Below are positions 57,887 through 64,000 of a stretch of DNA of 64,000 bases, in pieces. Location of the stretch: contig JBBRTB010000006.1 in the NCBI GenBank assembly GCA_038244815.1, positions 130,552-194,551 of the forward strand. Reading direction: 5' to 3'. The notes under the pieces are model-generated. The model saw only the letters and a program-made list of their open reading frames with translations. It had not been told where the DNA came from and ran no database searches. Positions within the stretch are counted from its first letter, which is position 1, and each line of letters opens with the position of its first letter. The translations under genes were made by a program, and so were the position numbers. Source of the stretch: DASVHS01 sp038244815 (GTDB lineage Bacteria > Acidobacteriota > Thermoanaerobaculia > Gp7-AA8).

Positions 57887-59791
57887 ATGGCATCAGGGCG
57901 GGCTCTGACGAGCGCCATCACTCTCGTTCTCCTCGGTGTGATGTCCGGCGGGACCGTGTCCCGGGCGGGGGAGGAGGTCGAGGTGGCACCGCGCGCGGAG
58001 TGCACGCTCGATCCGTCGCACGCTCGATCCTCGCGCGAGATCGCCCACCTGCTCTCGCGGAACGCGGAGCGGATCGCGCCCAGCCGCCAGAGCGATGCGG
58101 CCGTGCCGTCGAAGCGCCGCGCGGTCACGCCGCCGGCCGCGCCTACGTTCACCGCCAGGAACTTCATCGACGACGAGATCTTCGGAAAGATGGTGCGGGA
58201 CAACGTCCGCTGGACGATTCCGGCGACGGACGAGGAGTTCCTGCGCCGCGTCACGCTCGATCTCACCGGACAGATTCCGACCGCGGACAAGGTCAAGTCG
58301 TTCCTCGCCGATACGAGTGCGGACAAGCACGACCGCCTCATCGACGAGCTGCTGGCCTCCGATGGCTTCGTCGATCGCTGGACGCTCTGGTTCGGAGACC
58401 TCGTCGGCAACGTGCAGGCCACTGCCAACATCCGCGAGTATCCGCAGGGCCGTAACGCCTATTACAACTGGATGCGCGACTCGTTCGCATCGGGCAAGCC
58501 GTACGACCAGATGGTGCGCGAGAGCATCACCGCCACCGGAGCGAACTTCACGACCGGTCCGGTGAACTACTGGGTGCGCCAGATCCTGACGAACGGTCCG
58601 ATCCAGGACACGTACGATGACATGTCCGCCGCCACCGGCGAGCATTTCCTCGGACTTCCGCTGGTCTGCCTGTCGTGCCACAACGGCAAGGGACATCTGG
58701 AAGCGGTGAACTCGAGCCTGGTCACGCGCACGCGATACGACTTCTGGAAAAACGCGGCGTTCTTCGCGCAGGTCACGATGACGGTGGCGCGCGACCCGAA
58801 CAACAACAATGTCGTGCAGTACACGATCAACGACAACACGAACGGCGCGTATCGCCTGAACACCACCTCCGGCAACAAGGTGGCTCGCCAGCCTGACCCC
58901 GGGCAGCCGAACTTCGTCGATCCGTCGTTCTTTCTGTCGGGCGAGACGCCGAAGGGCGGGGAGCCGCGGCGGGCCGCCTACGCGCGTATGGTCACCGGCA
59001 GCACGCAGTTCGCACGCGCCTCGGTGAACTACGTCTGGAAGTCGATGTTCGGCATCGGCATCGTCGAGCCGGCGGATTCCTTCGATCTCCTGCGCCAGGA
59101 TCCGGCCACGCTCGCGCCCGGTGCGGTGCTGCAGCCGACACATCCCGCACTGCTCACGAAGCTCGCCGACTCCTTCGTGGCCAGCGGCTACGACATCCGG
59201 GCGCTCCTCCGGCTCATCACCCGGTCGAACGCGTATCAATTGTCTTCGCTCTATACGCCGGGACCGTGGAATGAACTATGGACGACGGACTACGCGCGTC
59301 ATTACCCGCGGCGCATCCTGGCGGAGTCGGTGCTCGATGCCGTCGGCCGCGCCACGAACATGCCGCCGGTGCTGAATGTCTCCGGCTTCACCGCGCCCAT
59401 GACGCGGGCCATGGCTTTACCGGATCCGACCGAGCCCAACTCCCGTTCGCAGTTCGGCCCGTTCCTGGGGGCATTCGGGCGAGGGGATCGCGATACGACC
59501 GCACGGTCGAGCGACGGATCGATCGTCGAGGCGCTGGAGATGCTCAACGACTCCGTGGTCACGACGCGTGTCAAAGCCACCAACGCCAACACGACCGTCG
59601 CTCACGTTCTGGCGGCGTCGAAAGATCCCGGCACGATTGCCGACGAGCTGTACATCGCCACGCTGTCGCGGCGCCCGACCTCGAGCGAGCGCGACGCCGC
59701 GATCGCGTATCTCCGGAGCGGCGCCCTCTCGACAAAGAGCGAAGACCTGCAGTACGCGCTGATGAACCGTCTGGAGTTCCTCTTCAACTGA
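57887..59791 (+). CDS. DUF1549/DUF1553 secreted protein with CxxCH motif
   Basis: 634 aa from ATG 57887 behind GGAAAGG. Signal peptide (TSAITLVLLGVMSGGTVSRA). DUF1549 follows (FIDDEIFGKMVRDNVRWTIP, LRRVTLDLTGQIPTADKVKS, FVDRWTLWFGDL), then a CLSCHN segment (CxxCH, possible heme c or metal site), and C-terminal DUF1553 (YARMVTGSTQFARASVNYVW, IRALLRLITRSNAYQLSS, YPRRILAESVLDAVGRATN). The pair with the next gene (DUF1501) is widespread in planctomycetes and acidobacteria, function unknown, possibly polysaccharide-related. Confidence 0.9.
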   Translation: MASGRALTSAITLVLLGVMSGGTVSRAGEEVEVAPRAECTLDPSHARSSREIAHLLSRNAERIAPSRQSDAAVPSKRRAVTPPAAPTFTARNFIDDEIFGKMVRDNVRWTIPATDEEFLRRVTLDLTGQIPTADKVKSFLADTSADKHDRLIDELLASDGFVDRWTLWFGDLVGNVQATANIREYPQGRNAYYNWMRDSFASGKPYDQMVRESITATGANFTTGPVNYWVRQILTNGPIQDTYDDMSAATGEHFLGLPLVCLSCHNGKGHLEAVNSSLVTRTRYDFWKNAAFFAQVTMTVARDPNNNNVVQYTINDNTNGAYRLNTTSGNKVARQPDPGQPNFVDPSFFLSGETPKGGEPRRAAYARMVTGSTQFARASVNYVWKSMFGIGIVEPADSFDLLRQDPATLAPGAVLQPTHPALLTKLADSFVASGYDIRALLRLITRSNAYQLSSLYTPGPWNELWTTDYARHYPRRILAESVLDAVGRATNMPPVLNVSGFTAPMTRAMALPDPTEPNSRSQFGPFLGAFGRGDRDTTARSSDGSIVEALEMLNDSVVTTRVKATNANTTVAHVLAASKDPGTIADELYIATLSRRPTSSERDAAIAYLRSGALSTKSEDLQYALMNRLEFLFN

Positions 59792-59798
59792 GGACGTC

Positions 59799-61184
59799 AT
59801 GAAGAAAACCGACTGCAACTGCCCGCAGGGGAATGGCTCACCGTTCTGGGGCGACGGGCTCTCGCGGCGCCACTTCGTCAGGATCGCCGGGACCGGCGTG
59901 GTCATGTCGTTCTTCGCGGACGTGTTCAGTCCGTCGCTGCTCTTCGGCGCCACCACGTCGAACGTCACGCTGCTCAACACGGCCCGGAGCTGCATCCTAG
60001 TGTTCCTCTCCGGCGGCCCGAGCAACACGGACATGTGGGACTTGAAGGAAGGCGCGTGGACGCCGTCCGACTTTGCGCCCACGACAATCGGGCAGTTCCG
60101 CTGGCCGCAGGGCCTGCTGCCGAAGATGGCGGAGCAGCTCAACCGCATCTCCATCGTCCGCACCGCCAGCGCGTGGGCAGCGGTGCATCCGCTCGCGCAG
60201 AAGTGGGCCCAGATCGCCCGCAACCCCAGCGGCGCCACCGGCAACATCGCCCCGCACCTCGGCGCGGTGGTGTCGATGGAGATGCAGAAGACAAGGACGG
60301 CGAAAGACGTGCTGCCCGGCTTCATCGCGCTCAACGGCACGAGCGCGGGCTCGGGATATTTTCCCGCCGAGCACGCGCCGTTCAACGTGACCGCATCACA
60401 GACCGGGCTCACCTCGCTCACACATCCCGACGGCGCGCAGCGGCTCAGCGACCGCTGGAACCTCATCCAGTCGATCGACAGCGCGCGCGTGAGCGCGGAG
60501 CTGGGCAAAGACGCCTCGGACATGACGAATTTCTACGACGCCGCCAAGGTGCTTATCGACACGCCGAATATCAATCAGGTGTTCAGCTTCACCGCCGACG
60601 AGCACACGCGTTACGGCGAGTCGAATTTCGGCGATTCACTGCTGGTGGCGCGCAACGTCGTGGCCTCCGATCGAGGGGCGCGATTCGTTCAGGTCACGTT
60701 CGGCAACTGGGATCACCACAGCAACATCTACGGCAAGACCGGCAACTCGCTGTACTCGCAGGGCAAACAGCTCGACGACGGGATGGGGGCATTGCTCACA
60801 GACCTGGCCACCACGCCCGGGACCAGCGGCAAGATGCTGCTCGACGAGACACTCATCGTGATCATCGGCGAGTTCGGCCGCACGGTCGGGCCGATCACCA
60901 CCAACGGCGGACGCGATCACTACCTGCGCATGTCGGCCGTCTTCGCCGGCGGCGGCGTCCGCGGCGGCCACGCCATGGGCGTCACCGACGACCTCGGCAA
61001 TCAGGCCAGGGACTACGGCTCGTTCGATCGCGACGTCAAACCGGAGGACATCGCCGCCACGATCTACTCGGCTCTCGGGATCGACTACACCACCGTGCGC
61101 CCCGATGATCCGCTGGGCCGCGGCTTCGAGTACGTCCCCTTCGCGAAGGACGGCGTGTACATGCCCGTGGCCGAATTGTTCTAG
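59799..61184 (+). CDS. DUF1501 protein (secreted, sulfatase/alkaline-phosphatase-like fold)
   Basis: 461 aa, 8 bp after its DUF1549 partner. An N-terminal twin-arginine-like signal LSRRHFVRIAGTG suggests Tat export of a folded protein. DUF1501 landmarks: LVFLSGGPSNTDMWDLKEG, ARFVQVTFGNWDHHSNIYGK, IVIIGEFGRT and NGGRDHYLRMSAVFAGGGVR. The fold resembles alkaline-phosphatase-type hydrolases; the metal-binding Asp and His are partly conserved. Two Cys near the N-terminus (CNCPQG) are unusual. Confidence 0.9.
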   Translation: MKKTDCNCPQGNGSPFWGDGLSRRHFVRIAGTGVVMSFFADVFSPSLLFGATTSNVTLLNTARSCILVFLSGGPSNTDMWDLKEGAWTPSDFAPTTIGQFRWPQGLLPKMAEQLNRISIVRTASAWAAVHPLAQKWAQIARNPSGATGNIAPHLGAVVSMEMQKTRTAKDVLPGFIALNGTSAGSGYFPAEHAPFNVTASQTGLTSLTHPDGAQRLSDRWNLIQSIDSARVSAELGKDASDMTNFYDAAKVLIDTPNINQVFSFTADEHTRYGESNFGDSLLVARNVVASDRGARFVQVTFGNWDHHSNIYGKTGNSLYSQGKQLDDGMGALLTDLATTPGTSGKMLLDETLIVIIGEFGRTVGPITTNGGRDHYLRMSAVFAGGGVRGGHAMGVTDDLGNQARDYGSFDRDVKPEDIAATIYSALGIDYTTVRPDDPLGRGFEYVPFAKDGVYMPVAELF

Positions 61185-61204
61185 GCCCCAGCGGGGTGCG
61201 GTGG

Positions 61205-61222
61205 CGAAAGCCCCGGCTTTCG
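61205..61222 (+). terminator. Hairpin after the DUF1501 gene
   Basis: CGAAAGCC (61205-61212) pairs with GGCTTTCG (61215-61222), 20 bp past the stop codon. No U-tract follows, so a weak terminator at best. Confidence 0.4.
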
Positions 61223-61256
61223 TATAAGAAAGCGCCGGCGACGCCGCACTCCTCTC

Positions 61257-61421
61257 ATGCACGACGAACCTACCCCGCGTCATCTTCCGGAGCGCACCGG
61301 CAGGCACCTGTGCATCCAGTGCCTCGCGGAAGTTCCCGCCGACGAGTACTTCCGCAACGACTGTCTCTGCGATCTCTGCGCGGAGGAAGAAGAAGACGGC
61401 GGGAAGAAAGAACAGGAATGA
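61257..61421 (+). CDS. 54-residue zinc-ribbon microprotein
   Basis: ATG 61257 to TGA 61421, 54 aa. The cysteines are arranged as CIQC ... CLCDLC, a compact zinc ribbon, followed by an acidic-then-basic tail (EEEEDGGKKEQE). Its TGA overlaps the ATG of the glycosyltransferase by 4 bp (ATGA), which is strong evidence that it is translated. No similar function is known to me. Coupled position suggests a role with the sugar-transferase genes. Confidence 0.65.
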   Translation: MHDEPTPRHLPERTGRHLCIQCLAEVPADEYFRNDCLCDLCAEEEEDGGKKEQE

Positions 61422-62488
61422 CGCGCATCGCCGTCGTCCACGACTGGCTGACCGGGATGCGCGGCGGCGAGGCGGTGCTCGAGGCCATCCTCGACGTGCT
61501 GCCGGAGGCGGAGCTGTTCACGCTGTTTCATTTTGCCGGCTCCGTCTCGCCGACGATCGAGTCGCGGAAGATTCACACGAGCGATCTGCAACCTGTGGCG
61601 TCGCGCATACGCGACTACCGCAAGCTGCTGCCCTTCTTTCCGGGCGCCATCCGGCGGTTCGATCTGCGCGGATTCGATCTGGTGGTTTCGTCGAGCCACT
61701 GCGTCGCCAAGGGAGTGAACGCGCGCGGCAAGCCCCATCTCTGCTACTGCCACACGCCCATGCGCTATGTCTGGGATCGCTTCGATGATTACTTCCCGCG
61801 CTCGAAGCCGGTCATGCGCGCGGCTGCGTCGATCGTCGCCGCGCGGCTGCGCAAGTGGGATGCGAAGACCGCCAGCGGCGTGACGCAGTTCCTGGCGAAC
61901 TCGACCTTCGTCCAGGATCGCATCGCGCGTTACTACGGCCGGCCTTCCCAGGTGGTGCATCCGTTCGTGGACGAGGAGTTCCTGGGGGCGGAGATGCCCG
62001 AGAGCCGCGAGGACTATCACCTGATCGTGTCGGCGCTCGTTCCCTACAAACGCATCGAACTGGCCCTGGCCACCGGGAAACGGATCGTCGTCATCGGCGG
62101 CGGACCGATGCTCGACGAGTTGCGGCGTGGCCAGGCACCCAACGTTGAGCTCCTGGGCTCCGTACAGAGAGCTAGAATCGTGGAGCGGCTCGCTCGCGCC
62201 AGGAGTCTCATTCTGCCCGGCATCGAAGATTTCGGTATCACTCCGCTCGAGGCAATGGCGGTCGGAACGCCGGTGGTGGCGTTCCGGGCCGGTGGCGTGC
62301 TCGATTCGGTCGTGGCCGGCCGCACCGGGATTTTTTTCGATTCCCAGGATGTCGAATCGCTGCGCAGAGCGCTCGACGAAGTGGAGAGCCGGTCGTGGAA
62401 TCGCACGGAGCTGCGCGCCCATGCCGCGCAATTTTCGCGGGCGCGGTTCACGGAACAGTTCCTGGCGGCGCTCGAGCGCATCCGATGA
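61418..62488 (+). CDS. GT4-family glycosyltransferase
   Basis: 356 aa. GT-B fold: the N-terminal VVHDWLTGMRGGEAVLEAIL is typical of GT4 enzymes in exopolysaccharide clusters, with VVSSSHCVAKG, CYCHTPMRYVWD and the nucleotide-sugar site LPGIEDFGITPLEAMAVGTP (EX7E). Transfers a sugar, probably from a GDP- or UDP-sugar, onto a lipid-linked intermediate. Overlaps the zinc-ribbon gene upstream and the next gene downstream by 4 bp each. Confidence 0.92.
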   Translation: MTRIAVVHDWLTGMRGGEAVLEAILDVLPEAELFTLFHFAGSVSPTIESRKIHTSDLQPVASRIRDYRKLLPFFPGAIRRFDLRGFDLVVSSSHCVAKGVNARGKPHLCYCHTPMRYVWDRFDDYFPRSKPVMRAAASIVAARLRKWDAKTASGVTQFLANSTFVQDRIARYYGRPSQVVHPFVDEEFLGAEMPESREDYHLIVSALVPYKRIELALATGKRIVVIGGGPMLDELRRGQAPNVELLGSVQRARIVERLARARSLILPGIEDFGITPLEAMAVGTPVVAFRAGGVLDSVVAGRTGIFFDSQDVESLRRALDEVESRSWNRTELRAHAAQFSRARFTEQFLAALERIR

Positions 62489-63894
62489 TCGAACAGAAAC
62501 ACAGAGGTCTCGCCTCGGTCTACCTCGTGAACGACGCGCTGGCGTCGAACCTGGCGATGCTCTGTGCCTACTTCCTGCGCTTCCAGTTCGAGCTGATCCC
62601 GGTGACAAAGGGACAGCAGTCGATCGCGTCGTACCTGTCGCTCCTGCCGATCGTGACGATCGTTTTTCCGCTCGCCTTCGCCGTGCAGGGGCTCTACAGC
62701 GTCCGGCCCACGCGGAGCAAAGCGGAGGAATGGCTGCAGGTGGCCATCGGCTCGGTCGTGGCCACGGTGGTGCTCTCGGGCGTCCTGCTCTGGGTGCGCC
62801 CCGGGAATCCCGACGTTCTCTACTCGCGGGCGACGCTGGCCATCTTTCTCGTCTGTGCGTTGCTGCTGGTGATGATCGGGCGCAGTCTGGTTCGATCGAT
62901 CGTCGAGCGCAGGCATCGGCAGGGAAGGGATCTCGACCGTGTGCTCATCGCCGGCAACGGTGAGCTGGCGCGCGCGGTCGTCGAGCGGATCGACTCTCAT
63001 CGAGACCAGCTCGGATTCCGCGTGGTGGGATATCTGCGCAACGGCGACGACTCCCGTCTCGCGAATCTCGAATGCCTCGGCACGATCCCCGAGGCGGAGG
63101 AGATCGTCGAGGCCCAGCGGATCGATCACGTGTTCGTGGCGCTGCCGCACGCCTCGTCGCAGGCCATGATGGCGCTGCTCGATCGCCTGGTGCGCACGGC
63201 GGTGTCGATCCACGTCGTGCCCGACCTTCTCCAGTTCATGGTGCTGCGCTCGCGCGTCGAGGACATCGACGGGCTGCCCACGATCAATCTCTCGGAAACG
63301 CCGCTGGAGGGCTGGAGCCGCTTCGTCAAGCGCGGATTCGATCTGCTCGTCGCCGGCATGGCTCTGCTGCTGTTCTCACCGGTCATGATTCTGACCGCGC
63401 TCATGGTGTGGGCCGAAGACCGGGGGCCGGTGTTCTACCGGCAGGTCAGGATGGGTCTCGACGGCAAGCCGTTCCGGATCCTCAAATTCCGTTCGATGCG
63501 CGTCGGGGCGGAGAACGACACGGGTGCGGTGTGGGCCGACCGCGACGATCCGCGGCGCACGCGCGTGGGCCGGCTGATCCGGGCCTGGTCGCTCGACGAG
63601 CTGCCGCAGCTCTGGAACGTGGTCACGGGCGACATGAGCGTGGTCGGCCCGCGTCCGGAACGCCCGCAATTCGTAGAACAATTCCGTGCTGAATGTCCGC
63701 ATTATATGTTGCGACATAAAGTCCGCGCGGGCATCACCGGCTGGGCGCAGGTTCACGGCTGGCGCGGCAACACCTCGATCCGCATGCGCATCGAGCACGA
63801 CCTCTACTACATCGAGAACTGGTCGCTCATGCTGGACATGAAGATCCTCTTTCTCACCGTGCTGCACGGTTTGAGGCACGAGAACGCCTATTAG
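62485..63894 (+). CDS. Polyprenyl-phosphate sugar-1-phosphate transferase (WcaJ/WbaP type)
   Basis: 469 aa. Initiates exopolysaccharide synthesis by transferring a hexose-1-phosphate to undecaprenyl phosphate. Four N-terminal membrane helices, a CoA-binding-like domain (VLIAGNGELARAVVERID), a fifth membrane helix (FDLLVAGMALLLFSPVMI) and the catalytic PHPT domain with VFYRQVRMGLDGKPF, FRSMR, LPQLWNVVTGDMSVVGPRPE and the C-terminal WAQVHGWRG. ATG 62485 overlaps the glycosyltransferase stop. The rest of the cluster presumably lies beyond the window. Confidence 0.93.
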   Translation: MIEQKHRGLASVYLVNDALASNLAMLCAYFLRFQFELIPVTKGQQSIASYLSLLPIVTIVFPLAFAVQGLYSVRPTRSKAEEWLQVAIGSVVATVVLSGVLLWVRPGNPDVLYSRATLAIFLVCALLLVMIGRSLVRSIVERRHRQGRDLDRVLIAGNGELARAVVERIDSHRDQLGFRVVGYLRNGDDSRLANLECLGTIPEAEEIVEAQRIDHVFVALPHASSQAMMALLDRLVRTAVSIHVVPDLLQFMVLRSRVEDIDGLPTINLSETPLEGWSRFVKRGFDLLVAGMALLLFSPVMILTALMVWAEDRGPVFYRQVRMGLDGKPFRILKFRSMRVGAENDTGAVWADRDDPRRTRVGRLIRAWSLDELPQLWNVVTGDMSVVGPRPERPQFVEQFRAECPHYMLRHKVRAGITGWAQVHGWRGNTSIRMRIEHDLYYIENWSLMLDMKILFLTVLHGLRHENAY

Positions 63895-63896
63895 CG

Positions 63897-64000
63897 TTGG
63901 TCGTCGGGAGGGTCGTGGGGGGGCGGGCGGTGGGGGTGGGGGGCGCGGGGGCGCCCCCCCGCCCCACGCACCCCCCCCCACCACCCAAAAATAACCGCCC
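63897..64000. repeat. Low-complexity terminal sequence beginning with GGTCGT words
   Basis: Directly after the last gene comes GGTCGTCGGGAGGGTCGT, then long G and C runs with a GCGCGGGGGCGCCCC-type palindrome up to the window end. The first part is the same tandem-word type as 55765-55840; the remainder looks like a sequencing or assembly breakdown in a hairpin. Confidence 0.55.

Noticed and set aside
63910..64000. G/C-run sequence at the window end as a biological element
   Set aside because: Runs of seven or more G or C with a mirror palindrome at a sequence end are more likely assembly or sequencing failure at a hairpin; only the first GGTCGT words look real.

Overview
This is a 64 kb piece of high-GC bacterial chromosome, by eye about two thirds G+C, with dense genes on both strands, many 1-4 bp stop/start overlaps and no rRNA, tRNA, CRISPR array, phage or transposase gene that I can see. 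The gene content suggests an Acidobacteriota-like organism (inference, no marker gene was available for a tree). It includes a DUF1549-DUF1501 secreted pair, PilZ and MshEN signalling proteins, Ser/Thr kinases, class C beta-lactamase-fold hydrolases, an AddAB-like recombination enzyme and a DUF3857/transglutaminase protein.

Layout. 1-14.8 kb: end of a kinase/AAA signalling gene, rlmN, threonine aldolase, a lipoprotein, a PqqB-like metallohydrolase with an Xaa-Pro aminopeptidase, a DEAD-box helicase, a run of three decayed toxin-antitoxin loci (8.2-9.3 kb), dimethylargininase, a hybrid histidine kinase, a beta-propeller protein and a KAS III-like enzyme. 14.8-21.2 kb: addB-addA and a small zinc-ribbon gene. 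21.2-32.2 kb: a TPR protein, a repeat-rich degraded stretch, a NarL-type two-component pair, ankyrin and AraC genes, two serine hydrolases around yaeQ, and PilZ/lactonase genes. 32.2-46.8 kb: small coiled-coil genes, PilZ, patatin, a REC-ATPase, a cysteine-desulfurase-like enzyme, rhlE, an overlapping MshEN-kinase-MFS operon, ABC-F, SDR, an ECF sigma/anti-sigma pair, an acyltransferase and a double-PilZ protein. 46.8-57.8 kb: acnA, an aminotransferase, EVE-macro genes, DUF4349, DinB, cold-shock protein, transglutaminase, endonuclease III, thioesterase, pirin. 57.8-63.9 kb: the DUF1549/DUF1501 pair and an exopolysaccharide start module (zinc-ribbon microprotein, glycosyltransferase, polyprenyl-phosphate sugar transferase).

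Three themes cut across the window. First, many genes carry a TAnnnT-like hexamer exactly 6 nt (5-7 nt) before the start codon and no Shine-Dalgarno sequence, as expected for leaderless mRNAs; two of the genes appear to begin with AUC or AUU. Second, several families of short palindromic or tandem-word repeats sit directly against stop and start codons, and copies have entered coding sequence: one 29-bp repeat is in frame in both addA and the TPR gene, and others appear to supply the C-termini of the TPR protein and endonuclease III. Third, three unrelated toxin-antitoxin loci stand in a row, each with an intact antitoxin and a toxin cut off after its first 15-35 residues.
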